From Ferribacterium limneticum (GTDB taxonomy: Bacteria > Pseudomonadota > Gammaproteobacteria > Burkholderiales > Rhodocyclaceae), in contig NZ_CP075190.1 of NCBI RefSeq assembly GCF_020510585.1, forward strand, positions 248,001-312,000: 64,000 nucleotides of DNA, in the 5' to 3' direction. A program made the translations under genes and the position numbers. Positions within the stretch are counted from its first letter, which is position 1, and the number at the start of each line of letters is the position of its first letter. Positions 40,089 to 48,600 of the stretch are shown here, one piece after another. The notes below the pieces were generated by a model, which searched no databases, had not been told where the DNA came from, and saw nothing but the letters and a program-made list of their open reading frames with translations.

Positions 40089-40862
40089 TTAACGGAGCGC
40101 CAAGGCGGCGACGGTCAGGCGGCTTTCGCCACCTTCCTCAGTCAGGCAGACGGTCGCCGGCTGGCGGGCGAGTTCGGCCGGTACGCCGGCCTCGAAAGTT
40201 CGATAGATGCCGGCCACGGAAACGAGTTCCGCTTCCAGGCAGGTGGTGAAGATGCGCGCCGTCTTGTCGCCGCTGGCGCCAGCCAGGGCGCGGCCACGCA
40301 GTGGCGCATAAATGTGGATGTTGCCATCGGCAATGACCTCGGCGCCGGCGCTGATCATCGCTGTAACGATCAGGTCGCCGCCCTTGGCGTAGAAACGCTG
40401 GCCGGAACGCAAGGGCTTGTCGAGCGTGATGGTGCGCGGGGCCGGTTCGGGGGCGGGTTGCGGGGCGCTGATCGGGGCAGCTTCCTGTGCGGTGGCGGGC
40501 GGTGGCGCTTCGGCAGTTTTTGGGCGGGCCGTGCTGCGGCCCAGTGCATCGGCGCCAACGGCCGGCAGGCCGGCGGCAAGCGCCGTGCTGGCCAATTCTT
40601 CCGGCAGGCCGCGCGTCGCGATGGCGTGCAGGCCGGAACCGCGCAGCAAATCGCAAATAGCCGGCCAGTCGGGGTTATCAGTCAGCGTCTCCTCGGCGTG
40701 ACTGAAATCGAGAACGGCCAGCTCGTTTTCGAAAAAATCCGGGCTGTTGCCGGTCAGTTCGCCCAGTGCGGCGTGCAGCGTGGCGAGATCGGTGGTGCGG
40801 AGTTGCGTCTGGATGATCTTGAGCGAAGTGCCCTTGAACTGAATCGGTGCGTCTTTGGCCAT
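40089..40862 (-). CDS. minC: Septum site-determining protein MinC
   Basis: A 257-residue FtsZ inhibitor. The N-terminal domain (about 1-105) starts PIQFKGTSLKIIQTQL; a Pro/Ala-rich linker (about 110-150) leads to the C-terminal beta-helix dimerisation domain with IYAPLRGRALAGASGD. It is the first gene of the min operon, divergent from gpmI. Confidence 0.96.
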   Translation of the reverse strand: MAKDAPIQFKGTSLKIIQTQLRTTDLATLHAALGELTGNSPDFFENELAVLDFSHAEETLTDNPDWPAICDLLRGSGLHAIATRGLPEELASTALAAGLPAVGADALGRSTARPKTAEAPPPATAQEAAPISAPQPAPEPAPRTITLDKPLRSGQRFYAKGGDLIVTAMISAGAEVIADGNIHIYAPLRGRALAGASGDKTARIFTTCLEAELVSVAGIYRTFEAGVPAELARQPATVCLTEEGGESRLTVAALALR

Positions 40863-40987
40863 GCCTGCTGCTGTTGTGCAAAGTGGATGGCGATTATCCC
40901 ATAGCCGGGCGGCGCAAAAAATGAAACTCGAGTGACTGGCGTCTCTGGCCGCGCCAGTCTCGCGGCATGACGTGCGGAGCAGGTAAA

Positions 40988-42655
40988 ATGACGACTTTTG
41001 CCGAAAGCCAGCCCATGCTGAACAAGCTCTCCGCCTTCCCCGGTGTTCACGGCCCGGTGGTCATTATCGTCATGGACGGCTACGGTCTGCCCAAGACCGA
41101 TGTCGGCAGCGCCATCGCCGCCGCCCGCAAGCCGACGCTCGACCGCCTCTTCGCCAATTACCCGAACATCCGCCTGCGCGCCCACGGTACCGCTGTCGGC
41201 ATGCCGTCCGACGACGACATGGGCAATTCGGAGGTCGGCCACAATGCCATCGGCGCCGGTCAGGTTTATAGCCAGGGTGCTTCGCTGGTCTCCAACGCGA
41301 TTGCCTCCGGCGCCATCTGGCAGGGCGAGGCCTGGCAGCAGATCATTGCCGGCGCCAAGGCCGGTCGCGGCGTGTTGCATTTGCTGGGGCTGTTCTCCGA
41401 CGGCAACGTGCACAGCCATATCGACCATCTCAAAGCCATGGTCGTCCAAGCCAAGGCTGAAGGCATCAAGACCGTGCGCGTGCACGCCCTGCTTGATGGC
41501 CGCGATGTGCCGGAAACCAGTGCGCTCGATTACGTCGTACCGTTTGAAGCCTTCCTCGCCGAGATTAGCGCCGACGGCTTCGATGCCCGCATCGCCTCGG
41601 GCGGCGGGCGTCAGTACATCACCATGGATCGCTACGACGCCAACTGGGCGATGGTCGACAAGGGCTGGAAGACGCACGTGCTCGGCCTCGGCACGCAGTT
41701 CCCGAATGCGACTGCTGCGGTCAACGGCCTGCGCGAGCAGAATCCGGGCACCATCGACCAGGATTTGCCGGAATTCGTCATCGCCGACAACGGCAAGGCC
41801 ATCGGCACCATCGAGGATGGCGATTCGGTCGTCTTCTTCAACTTCCGCGGCGACCGCGCCATCGAAATCACGCGCGCCTTCGAGGAAGCGGCTTTCGACA
41901 AGTTCGACCGTGTTCGGGCGCCGAAGGTGACCTACGCCGGCATGCTGCAATACGACGGCGACTTGAAGCTGCCGGCCCGCTTCCTGGTCGCTCCGCCGGC
42001 GATCAAGGACACCACGGGCGAATGGTTCGCCAAGTCGGGCATCGCCCAGTTCGCCTGTTCGGAAACGCAGAAATTCGGCCACGTCACCTATTTCTGGAAC
42101 GGCAACCGTTCCGGCAAGTTCGACGGCGAAACCTGGCAGGAAGTCCCGAGCGACGTTGTGCCCTTCGAGCAGCGGCCGTGGATGAAGGCGGCCGAAATCG
42201 CCGACGCGATGATCGCCGCCCTGCAGTCCGGCCAGTACCGGACGCTGCGCTGCAATTTCGCCAACGGCGACATGGTCGGCCACACCGGCAATTTCTACGC
42301 CGCAACGCTGGCCGTCGAAGCCGTCGATCTGTCGCTGGCCCGTGTTTTGCAGGCCGTCGACGCGGCGGGTGGCGTGGCGCTGATCACGGCCGACCACGGC
42401 AACGCCGACGAAATGTTCGAACTGGACAAGAAGACCAAGCAGCCGGCGCTGAACAAGGACGGCTCATTCAAGGCCAAGACGGCGCATACGCTGAATCCCG
42501 TGCCGCTGATCCTTTACGACAACGTGAGCGGCGGCAAACTGGGCCTGAAACAGACGGAAACGGCTGGCCTGTCGAACATCGCTGCCACCGTCGCCAACCT
42601 GCTCGGGCTGGAGAAGCACTCCGCCTGGGACGACAGCGTGCTCGTCGTCAAATAA
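40988..42655 (+). CDS. gpmI: 2,3-bisphosphoglycerate-independent phosphoglycerate mutase
   Basis: A metal-dependent enzyme (about 555 residues) interconverting 3- and 2-phosphoglycerate in glycolysis. The alkaline-phosphatase-fold metal sites are visible in IIVMDGYG, the catalytic serine in DDMGNSEVGHNAIG, HLLGLFSDGNVHSH, HALLDGRDVPE, and TADHGNADEM. It is longer than E. coli GpmI (514). ATG 40988 has GGAG eight bases upstream and is preferred; ATG 41015 would suit if the overlapping TAAAAT (40984-40989) is a -10 box. Terminator follows. Confidence 0.95.
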   Translation: MTTFAESQPMLNKLSAFPGVHGPVVIIVMDGYGLPKTDVGSAIAAARKPTLDRLFANYPNIRLRAHGTAVGMPSDDDMGNSEVGHNAIGAGQVYSQGASLVSNAIASGAIWQGEAWQQIIAGAKAGRGVLHLLGLFSDGNVHSHIDHLKAMVVQAKAEGIKTVRVHALLDGRDVPETSALDYVVPFEAFLAEISADGFDARIASGGGRQYITMDRYDANWAMVDKGWKTHVLGLGTQFPNATAAVNGLREQNPGTIDQDLPEFVIADNGKAIGTIEDGDSVVFFNFRGDRAIEITRAFEEAAFDKFDRVRAPKVTYAGMLQYDGDLKLPARFLVAPPAIKDTTGEWFAKSGIAQFACSETQKFGHVTYFWNGNRSGKFDGETWQEVPSDVVPFEQRPWMKAAEIADAMIAALQSGQYRTLRCNFANGDMVGHTGNFYAATLAVEAVDLSLARVLQAVDAAGGVALITADHGNADEMFELDKKTKQPALNKDGSFKAKTAHTLNPVPLILYDNVSGGKLGLKQTETAGLSNIAATVANLLGLEKHSAWDDSVLVVK

Positions 42656-42672
42656 GGAATTCCTGCGCAAGA

Positions 42673-42715
42673 AAATGGGCATCCGGCCAAGTGGCGGACG
42701 CCCATTTCATTTTTT
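42673..42715 (+). terminator. Terminator after gpmI
   Basis: AAATGGGC (42673-42680) pairs with GCCCATTT (42700-42707); a T-run follows. The T-run runs into dispersed repeat copy 5. Confidence 0.8.
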
Positions 42716-42741
42716 GCGTTTATTTCCGGTTGACCGTGGGC
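42704..42741 (+). repeat. Dispersed repeat, copy 5
   Basis: TTTCATTTTTTGCGTTTATT followed by TCCGGTTGACCGTGGG; lies between convergent genes and overlaps the gpmI terminator tail. Confidence 0.8.
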
Positions 42742-42764
42742 GGCACGTCCGGACGTCAGAAAAC

Positions 42765-42971
42765 TCAGGTTTTCGACTTGGCCTGCGCTTTTTCCAGTTC
42801 GGCCAATAGTTTTAGCGCCCGCTCGCGGTTCTTTTCCTTGGCGGCGGCGCGTTCGTCCACATTGGCGGCTTCGTCCTGCGACGCCTTGATCAGCGCCTCG
42901 TGCGGTGTCAGGCCGCCGAGGGCGGCGTTGAGCATGCGCTCGACTTTTTCGTCGAGATCTTTTTCCGGCAT
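42765..42971 (-). CDS. Small conserved-looking helical protein, function unknown
   Basis: A 68-residue charged, helical protein (MPEKDLDEKVERMLNAALGG, ending LAELEKAQAKSKT). The start is supported by GGAG six bases upstream on the minus strand; the much longer frame reaching 43400 lacks any start signal and covers another gene. A coiled coil is likely. I recognise no family. Confidence 0.6.
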   Translation of the reverse strand: MPEKDLDEKVERMLNAALGGLTPHEALIKASQDEAANVDERAAAKEKNRERALKLLAELEKAQAKSKT

Positions 42972-43042
42972 CGGAATCTCCATTCGGATCTGCGGCGGAT
43001 TTGGCCGTTTATCCTGAGCGGGAAAAGGCCAAACCCCTGTCG

Positions 43043-43291
43043 TTACTTGACGCCTGGTTTCCGGCCCGGCGCTGGGCGTGGAATATACCCTGAAATCCGG
43101 CATTGAAATCCTTCTATCGCCTTGCCTTTGACGTAGCTGGTCACGCTGCAGCGCGAAATGTCGCCGCGGGCTGACAGTTCGGTCAGCGAGGCGCGAACCT
43201 CGGCCAGGGGCATATTGATGGCTGCAGCAATATCGAAATCGAGCAACTGGCCATGCTTCTTGAGGTGTTCGAGAACTTTTGTGGCGTGCAT
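43043..43291 (-). CDS. Small winged-helix DNA-binding protein
   Basis: An 82-residue protein whose body looks like a winged helix-turn-helix: VLEHLKKHGQLLDFDIAAAI, then MPLAEVRASLTELSARGDI as the recognition part and a basic tail. The ATG follows AAGGA six bases upstream; the frame extends to 43438 but without a start signal. It probably regulates transcription or acts as a nucleoid factor; targets are unknown. It lies 71 bp upstream of the 68-residue gene on the same strand. Confidence 0.65.
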   Translation of the reverse strand: MHATKVLEHLKKHGQLLDFDIAAAINMPLAEVRASLTELSARGDISRCSVTSYVKGKAIEGFQCRISGYIPRPAPGRKPGVK

Positions 43292-43419
43292 CAGGATTCC
43301 TTTCCATGGCCTGGCCGGGTTTCGCTTCCGCGCCATGACGCGGTATGGATGGCCGGCTTCGGCAGTAAAACAAACACCGTCCTTTGTTGCACCTGCACAA
43401 CTAGCCGGGCAAGGCAAAA

Positions 43420-43452
43420 CAAAAAAAGAAGCCCGCACGGGGCGGGCTTAAA
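43420..43452 (-). terminator. Minus-strand terminator after the 13-codon ORF
   Basis: On the minus strand AAGCCCGC-CCCGT-GCGGGCTT is followed by C and seven T. The TAA of the micro-ORF at 43448-43450 overlaps its first stem base. No larger gene ends here, so a short transcript starting below the phasin terminator is implied. Confidence 0.82.
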
Positions 43453-43489
43453 TCCATTTCTTGGAGGAGATGGAGGAGACAAGGTTCAT
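43448..43489 (-). CDS. Candidate 13-residue micro-ORF
   Basis: ATG to TAA encodes MNLVSSISSKKWI. AGGGG lies four bases upstream of the ATG, a PhaR-like TGC-rich site 15 bases upstream (43504-43518), and a perfect TTGACA further up. The stop codon merges with a strong terminator, so the predicted transcript is under 120 nt. It may be a microprotein, a leader peptide or only the coincidental frame of a small RNA. Translation is unproven. Confidence 0.35.
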   Translation of the reverse strand: MNLVSSISSKKWI

Positions 43490-43503
43490 TATGCCCCTAG
43501 GTA

Positions 43504-43518
43504 TTGTGCACTGCAACA
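43504..43518 (-). promoter_or_regulatory. PhaR/PhbF-like operator upstream of the micro-ORF
   Basis: Minus-strand TGTTGCAGTGCACAA fits the TG-N-TGC-N3-GCA core described for the PHA regulator PhbF/PhaR. It differs by one base from the site at 44249-44263, which precedes the phasin gene. Confidence 0.5.
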
Positions 43519-43615
43519 TGTTTTGTGTATCAAATTGTGTCAACGCTTTGTCCGGGCCTGACTGATCGCTGCTTTCGCTGGCTATATCTATGTTTCGGGC
43601 GATTCAACGTGGACG

Positions 43616-43650
43616 AAAAAAGCCCCGCGGCAGGCGCGGGGCTCTTTATT
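43616..43650 (-). terminator. Terminator of the phasin gene
   Basis: On the minus strand AGCCCCGCG-CCTGC-CGCGGGGCT is followed by six T, 20 bases after the phasin stop codon. Confidence 0.9.
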
Positions 43651-43668
43651 TCGGGAGGCCCGAAAGAA

Positions 43669-44184
43669 TTACTTGGACTTCTTGGTGACGGCAGCCATGT
43701 TGGCTTGAGCTGCGTCAGTGAATTGCTTGGTGATGGTGCTCATGTTGCCGAAAGCGGAGTTGGCAGCAGCGATGGCGCTCTGAATCGCCGCAACAGCACC
43801 TTCGGAACCGGCCGGAGCGGACTTGGTAGCCTTTTCGACCATCTCGGCCATGGACTTCTGGAAGTCGCCGAACTGGGCTTCGACCATCTTGGCCAGATCC
43901 TGTTGGGTCTGGGCAGTGATTTCATAGACGGAACGCGAGTAGGCAACGGCCTTCTCGACAGCCGGCTGGGCCAGGGCGGTTTGAGCGGCGAGGGCTTCCT
44001 TCGGATCCTTGGCACCCATGACCGACTTGACGCCGGAAACGGTATCTTCCAGAGCCGCGCGGGCGGTGTTCAGGTTCAGGGCAGCGATGCGCTCGGCAGA
44101 GGCCAGGGCGGTGTTGGCAACAGACAACAGGGAGTCAACGGTTGCTTTGTTGGCGGCGGCGAATTGCTCAGGATTGATGGACAT
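43669..44184 (-). CDS. phaP: Phasin (PHA granule-associated protein)
   Basis: A 171-residue alpha-helical, Ala-rich phasin coating polyhydroxyalkanoate granules. The N-terminus MSINPEQFAAANKATVDSLL and the central VEKAVAYSRSVYEITAQTQ are typical of betaproteobacterial phasin family 2. The gene is monocistronic with its own terminator. A TGC-rich operator overlaps the expected -35 region, 65 bp upstream. It implies that the organism stores PHA, though synthase genes are outside the window. Confidence 0.93.
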   Translation of the reverse strand: MSINPEQFAAANKATVDSLLSVANTALASAERIAALNLNTARAALEDTVSGVKSVMGAKDPKEALAAQTALAQPAVEKAVAYSRSVYEITAQTQQDLAKMVEAQFGDFQKSMAEMVEKATKSAPAGSEGAVAAIQSAIAAANSAFGNMSTITKQFTDAAQANMAAVTKKSK

Positions 44185-44248
44185 GTGTTGTCTCCAGAAA
44201 GGGTTATCGATGTGTTCGGCGCGGAGTATAACGCACTATTTGGAAAAA

Positions 44249-44263
44249 TTGTGCACTGCAGCA
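44249..44263 (-). promoter_or_regulatory. PhaR/PhbF-like operator upstream of the phasin gene
   Basis: Minus-strand TGCTGCAGTGCACAA matches the TG-N-TGC-N3-GCA core. A TTATAC -10 (44226-44231) lies about 17 bp downstream, so a bound repressor would cover the -35 region. Confidence 0.55.
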
Positions 44264-44334
44264 ATTTTAGGTGTGAGCCTATTCGAGCGGCGAACGCATC
44301 GTGGCGCTGTAGTGGTATTCAGTGGGCAGCCGGC

Positions 44335-44601
44335 TCACTTCCGTTTTCGCGCAGAGCTTTGCCAATACTGGAACTCAGCTTCATGGATCTCGATATCCAG
44401 TTCCATGACTATGGCCTGCATGCGGCTTTGCACATCCGCCACAGCCTGGTTGTAGACGACCGGCCCAATCTCCTTGAGGAAAAATCCAAGCAGGGCGCCA
44501 GCCCCCAGATTGCCGATTTCCTCATCCATGTTTTCCTCGAAATAGCGCTGGATGGAGGTGATGGCTGCCGTCGTCGCTTCCCTGGAGATTTCGATGCTCA
44601 T
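44335..44601 (-). CDS. DUF2164 family protein
   Basis: An 88-residue protein matching DUF2164: an N-terminal SIQRYFEENMDEEIGNLGAG block and IGPVVYNQAVADVQ in the middle. Small, helical and cytoplasmic. Its ATG overlaps the stop of the upstream phosphatase-like gene by four bases, so the two are translated together. No function is established for the family. Confidence 0.78.
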   Translation of the reverse strand: MSIEISREATTAAITSIQRYFEENMDEEIGNLGAGALLGFFLKEIGPVVYNQAVADVQSRMQAIVMELDIEIHEAEFQYWQSSARKRK

Positions 44602-45128
44602 CGTTGCATTGTCCGTTGTGAGAAATCCGCTGCCTTGCCGGTGGCTGGCTCGAGCTGTCGCTTGAATTCCTCGAGCAAACCGGTGGCCGCATCCTCGATC
44701 AAGTCGAGAACCAGCTCGAAGCGTCCGCCGAGGGTGAGATAAGGATCCGGAACCTCGTCTTCGCTGAAGCGCGTTGCATAGTCCATGAGCAGCCTGATCC
44801 GCATCAACTGTTCTTCTGTCGCCATGCGGCGCAGGTTATACAGGTTGGTCCGGTCCATCGCCAGGATCAGGTCGAAGTATTCCATATCCTGCCAGCCCAC
44901 CTTTCGGGCGCGGATTGATGAAAGGTCGTAGCCCCTGGCCGACGCCACGCGCTGGCTGTTGGTATCGCAGGCGTCACCGGCACGATAACCGTGGGTTCCG
45001 GCGGAAGACACTTCGATCCGGTCGCCAAGACAGTTCCTCTCGATCAACTGGCGCAGCACAGCCTCGGCTGTCGGCGAGCGACAGACATTGCTCATACACA
45101 CACAGAGGATGCGGAAAGGGGTTTTCAT
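44598..45128 (-). CDS. Low-molecular-weight protein-tyrosine phosphatase family protein
   Basis: A 176-residue LMW-PTP. The catalytic P-loop CMSNVCRS has the nucleophile C11 and R17 (C-x5-R-S); the general acid lies in VPDPYL, shortly after the middle. The P-loop has M-S-N where most members have x-G-N, a mild deviation. Family members dephosphorylate tyrosine kinases of exopolysaccharide export, or act as arsenate reductases; context gives no choice between these. Cotranscribed with the DUF2164 gene. Confidence 0.85.
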   Translation of the reverse strand: MKTPFRILCVCMSNVCRSPTAEAVLRQLIERNCLGDRIEVSSAGTHGYRAGDACDTNSQRVASARGYDLSSIRARKVGWQDMEYFDLILAMDRTNLYNLRRMATEEQLMRIRLLMDYATRFSEDEVPDPYLTLGGRFELVLDLIEDAATGLLEEFKRQLEPATGKAADFSQRTMQR

Positions 45129-45143
45129 CCGGTCGCGAGCTTG

Positions 45144-45503
45144 TTACTTCACGTTTCGTTCGCGCACGATGGGCGGCACGAATTTCACCGAAAACCGCCA
45201 GCCTTCCGGGGTGGCTTTGAGGAGCAGGGATTTGGACTTGGCCCCGGCATCGAACGCCGGTTCATCGCCGAGCAGTTCGATGGCGCCAATGCCCTTGATG
45301 ACGCAGGCGCCGGGAAGCGTAACGAAAGCCGATTCGGCAGCGACCAGAACGAACTGCCCCTCGCGGGACTCCGAGCAGGACAAACCTTTCGGCACGGCCG
45401 ACGGGTTCTGTTTCCAGCTCAGGCGCAGTGCCTCCAGAGCGCTGCCGAGTTCTTCAGTGATTTTCGCGGCGAGGGTGACTTCGCGCGACTTGGCGTGATT
45501 CAT
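45144..45503 (-). CDS. Hypothetical protein
   Basis: A 119-residue soluble protein without signal peptide. The N-terminal half is helical (REVTLAAKITEELGSALEAL), the C-terminal half looks like mixed beta strands. AGGAG lies seven bases before the ATG, supporting a real gene. It ends 15 bp before the phosphatase-like gene, on the same strand. I recognise no family. Confidence 0.65.
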   Translation of the reverse strand: MNHAKSREVTLAAKITEELGSALEALRLSWKQNPSAVPKGLSCSESREGQFVLVAAESAFVTLPGACVIKGIGAIELLGDEPAFDAGAKSKSLLLKATPEGWRFSVKFVPPIVRERNVK

Positions 45504-45531
45504 TCAAGTTCTCCTGTGTTTCTGTGGCCGA

Positions 45532-45954
45532 TCAAAGCCAGGCTTGCCAGCGGCCGAGTCCCAGCATCAGGAGTATCGGCAGGTAGGGAAAAGCGACGGT
45601 CGGGCGGCAGGCGTTGACGATATAGCCGACGATCAACGCGCCGCTACCTGGTCGGCTGGCGGTCCACCCGGTATGCAGCTGCATGGCCGGCTGCGTCGTG
45701 CCAGGCTGACTGAGCAGTGCCTCGACGCCGAGCAGGCGATCGGCCAGCCGCGACTGATAAGTCTTGAAAACGCCTTCCTGCATCCAGCAAAGCAGAACCG
45801 TGAAAGCAATCCAGGTCAGTGGCAATCCGGTTGCCAGTCCGGCGATGCACAAGGCAAGGCAGGCCAGCTTGATGAGCAGGGCATTCTGTTCGTGTCGCTC
45901 GTGATTGTCCTGCAGGGTTTGCCATTCCTTGCCCAGTAAGGCCGAACTCTCCAT
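45532..45954 (-). CDS. Hypothetical membrane protein
   Basis: A 140-residue protein with about four hydrophobic segments: LLIKLACLALCIAGLATGL and LTWIAFTVLLCWMQ, then GALIVGYIVNA and YLPILLMLGLG near the C-terminus. An AAAGGAG site precedes the ATG by seven bases. It ends 28 bp before the next minus-strand gene. No recognised family and no catalytic motif. Confidence 0.65.
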   Translation of the reverse strand: MESSALLGKEWQTLQDNHERHEQNALLIKLACLALCIAGLATGLPLTWIAFTVLLCWMQEGVFKTYQSRLADRLLGVEALLSQPGTTQPAMQLHTGWTASRPGSGALIVGYIVNACRPTVAFPYLPILLMLGLGRWQAWL

Positions 45955-46185
45955 CCTTGTGCTCCTTTGTCGCTGCCGACGCTGAGTCTACAAGGATAGC
46001 TCCTGCCGTAGCGAATGCACAGAAAATGCATTCGGAATACTTGGGGGTTGGGGCTTGCCGCGAGGGGCTTTGGATATCTGGTTTGCACGCTTCGGTTTTT
46101 TCGAAGGGTTTTTGCGATGAGCGCGATGGCTGGAAGGTCACGGGCTCCCTACAATGGCGTCTGATCAATTGTCGGTGTTATTGCC

Positions 46186-46944
46186 ATGCTCGAATTCCTG
46201 CTCTCCCCTGAAATCTGGATCGCCTTCTTCACGCTGACCGCGCTGGAGCTGGTGCTTGGCATCGACAACATCATTTTCATTTCGATTCTGGTCGACAAGC
46301 TGCCCAGGGAAAAGCAGGAGATGGCGCGCCGCATCGGCCTGTTCCTCGCCATGTTCATGCGCATCGGCCTGTTGCTTCTGCTGTCGTGGATCGTCGGCCT
46401 GACCGAGCCGGTGCTCACGGTGTTCGGTTTCGGCATCTCCGGGCGTGACATGATCCTGATTGCCGGTGGCCTGTTCCTGATCTGGAAGAGTACTGGTGAG
46501 GTTCACCAGTTGCTTGAAGGCGAGGAGGGCGAGGCTTCTAGCAAGGTGGCCTCCAGTTTTGCCGGTGTCATCGCACAGATCATCGTGATCGATCTGGTGT
46601 TTTCCCTCGACTCGATCATCACGGCGGTCGGCATGGTCAGTGAGGTCGGCGTGATGATCGCCGCGGTCGTTGCCTCGGTTGGCCTGATGATGCTGTTCGC
46701 CCGCTCGATTGGCGAATTCGTCTCGAATCACCCGACGATCAAGATGCTCGCCCTGTCCTTCCTGGTGGTCGTCGGTGTCGTGCTGATCGCCGATGGCTTC
46801 GGCCATCATGTGCCGAAGGGTTACATCTACTTCGCCATGGCCTTCTCGGTCGGTGTCGAGATGCTCAACATCCGTATGCGCAAGAAGACTGTCAAGCCGG
46901 TCGATCTGCGTGAGCCCTATGCCCGGGAAATCGGTTTGGATTAA
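46186..46944 (+). CDS. TerC family membrane protein
   Basis: A 252-residue integral membrane protein of the TerC family, with about seven helices. The two acidic family motifs are present: ELVLGIDNIIFISIL near the N-terminus and DLVFSLDSIITAVGM in the middle. TerC relatives have been linked to tellurite resistance, manganese export and envelope metal homeostasis; a metal-export role is inferred. A TACAAT box at 46150-46155 may be its -10. The 3' end meets the convergent DUF1439 gene with a three-base gap. Confidence 0.92.
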   Translation: MLEFLLSPEIWIAFFTLTALELVLGIDNIIFISILVDKLPREKQEMARRIGLFLAMFMRIGLLLLLSWIVGLTEPVLTVFGFGISGRDMILIAGGLFLIWKSTGEVHQLLEGEEGEASSKVASSFAGVIAQIIVIDLVFSLDSIITAVGMVSEVGVMIAAVVASVGLMMLFARSIGEFVSNHPTIKMLALSFLVVVGVVLIADGFGHHVPKGYIYFAMAFSVGVEMLNIRMRKKTVKPVDLREPYAREIGLD

Positions 46945-46947
46945 GCC

Positions 46948-47511
46948 TCAGACCGGCGACAGGATGGCGGTGACGCGGCCCGCGTCGATGCGAATCGAGC
47001 GGAGCAGCCAGCGGGCCGCTTTTTCCTGGGCGGTACCGTCTTCGCGCAGGACGTAAACCGGCTTCGAGCGGAAATAGTTGGTCATGAGCTGGGTAACGGC
47101 CTGACGAGCCATTGGCTCCGACTCGCGGCCGATGGCTTGCGACTGAACCGTATGAGCCACCGGGTTTTCCAGGAAAAAAGCCTTGCTGTTGTCGTCGTAG
47201 CGAATGCCGGATGTGCCTTCGAAGGCGACCGGCACCGGCGGGCTGCCGAGCAGCGAAACGTTGATGCGGGCGGACAGCGTGGCCTTGCCTTCCGGCGTGC
47301 CGAGAAAGATTTTCGGCGGCTCGATCAGGGACACGACAACGAGGCCGTTGCCGTAGCTTTTCTGCATCGTGCCGCTCTTTTCGACTTGTGCCTGGATGTC
47401 GGCTTCGGAGAAGTAGATTTCACGTTCGAGAAAGCCGGCGCTCCAGGCCAGGGTGCTGGCAATGAGGACCAGGGCGGTCAGCGCCGATTGCAGTTTTGTG
47501 GTCATTTTCAT
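46948..47511 (-). CDS. DUF1439 family protein (YceB-like), secreted
   Basis: A 187-residue protein with an N-terminal signal sequence (LQSALTALVLIASTLAWSAG). FSEADIQAQVEKSGTMQKSYG and the following beta-rich part recall DUF1439/YceB, which has a lipid-binding-like fold; no lipobox cysteine is seen, so it should be periplasmic. AAGGA lies five bases before the ATG. It follows the AraC-type gene by nine bases and is probably cotranscribed with it. Confidence 0.75.
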   Translation of the reverse strand: MKMTTKLQSALTALVLIASTLAWSAGFLEREIYFSEADIQAQVEKSGTMQKSYGNGLVVVSLIEPPKIFLGTPEGKATLSARINVSLLGSPPVPVAFEGTSGIRYDDNSKAFFLENPVAHTVQSQAIGRESEPMARQAVTQLMTNYFRSKPVYVLREDGTAQEKAARWLLRSIRIDAGRVTAILSPV

Positions 47512-47520
47512 GCGTGTCCT

Positions 47521-48600
47521 TCAATTCGTTCCGACGGATTTTCCTGCCCATTTGCGCCGGTAGTGTACCGGTGCCATGCCCGTCCATTCGACAAAGGCGC
47601 GATAAAAGGCCGAGGAGTCAGCGTAGCCAAGGTCGGCGGCAACCTGGGCAATCGAATCCCGGGTCTTGGTCAGGCGGGCTAGTGCCATGTCGCGGCGCAG
47701 GGCGTCCTTGATGCCGCGGAAGCTCGAGCCTTCCTCTTCGAGTCGGCGGTGGATGGTGCGTGGCGAGAGATAGAGGCGGTCGGCGATGTCGTCGAGGCTC
47801 AAGGTTTCAGGCAGGGCGGCGCGTAGCAGATCGCGGACGCGGATGACCATTTCGCGGTCGCGCCGGTAGAGCGTGGTGATCTTGCCGGGAGCGCCCTCGA
47901 GAAAAGAGTTCAGGGCCACCTCGTCGCGGCGGATGGGCAGGTCGAGCAGGTTGGCGTTGAAGCTGGCGACCAGCGTGCCGACGCCGCCCGGGACAGTTGG
48001 GGCGAAGCGCGAGTCTTCGGTGAAGATCAGGGCGTAGTCGGCGAAGTGGGCCGGCTTGCGATAGGGGAAGATCACGCTGTCGAGTGCTATGCCGCGTCCG
48101 GCCAGCCAGCACGACAGGCCGTGCAGCAGGCGAAGCAGCCATTCGAAGGCAAAGACGCGACCGGGGTCGTCCGGGTTCTCTGAAAGTTTGCGGCTTTCGC
48201 CGATGACCAGTTCGGCTTTTCCGTGCGAACGCCTGACGCTGACGGCCAGATCGGGCAGCACGACGTGCAGGAAGCGGCTGGCCCGGCCCAGCGCTTCGGC
48301 CAGGGTCGGGGCGCTCAGGCAGCCACGGCACAGGAATTCGAAACTACCGAGGCGCATCGGCTGGGCGAACAGGCCAAAACCTTCGTCGTCGAGTTCGCGG
48401 TTCAGACGGTTGTAGAGGGCGGCGTAGCGTTCGATCGGGATCCGGCTGGCGGTGTCTGCAATATCAATCCCGGTGGCGGCCAGCAGGCGGCTTGGGTCGA
48501 TCTGGCGATGCGCCAGGCCGGCCAGCATGCCAGTAACAAAACCCATGGCAACAGTAGCTTGCGTTCTGGCGGGAGAATCCGGGTTGGTGCGATGCAGCAT
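47521..48600 (-). CDS. AraC family transcriptional regulator
   Basis: A 359-residue regulator with an N-terminal ligand-binding domain of the arabinose-binding AraC type (about 20-210) and a C-terminal AraC HTH ([20 protein letters not shown], then [23 protein letters not shown]). It is divergent from icmF and may control it. Its ATG lies at the edge of a dispersed repeat copy, and no Shine-Dalgarno sequence is visible. Effector unknown; an acyl-CoA or organic acid is a guess from context. Confidence 0.9.
   Translation of the reverse strand: MLHRTNPDSPARTQATVAMGFVTGMLAGLAHRQIDPSRLLAATGIDIADTASRIPIERYAALYNRLNRELDDEGFGLFAQPMRLGSFEFLCRGCLSAPTLAEALGRASRFLHVVLPDLAVSVRRSHGKAELVIGESRKLSENPDDPGRVFAFEWLLRLLHGLSCWLAGRGIALDSVIFPYRKPAHFADYALIFTEDSRFAPTVPGGVGTLVASFNANLLDLPIRRDEVALNSFLEGAPGKITTLYRRDREMVIRVRDLLRAALPETLSLDDIADRLYLSPRTIHRRLEEEGSSFRGIKDALRRDMALARLTKTRDSIAQVAADLGYADSSAFYRAFVEWTGMAPVHYRRKWAGKSVGTN

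Noticed and set aside
42972-43438. Upstream extensions of the two small minus-strand genes to frames of 211 and 131 codons
   Set aside because: The extensions overlap each other or other signals and lack ribosome sites, while the internal ATGs have good ones.
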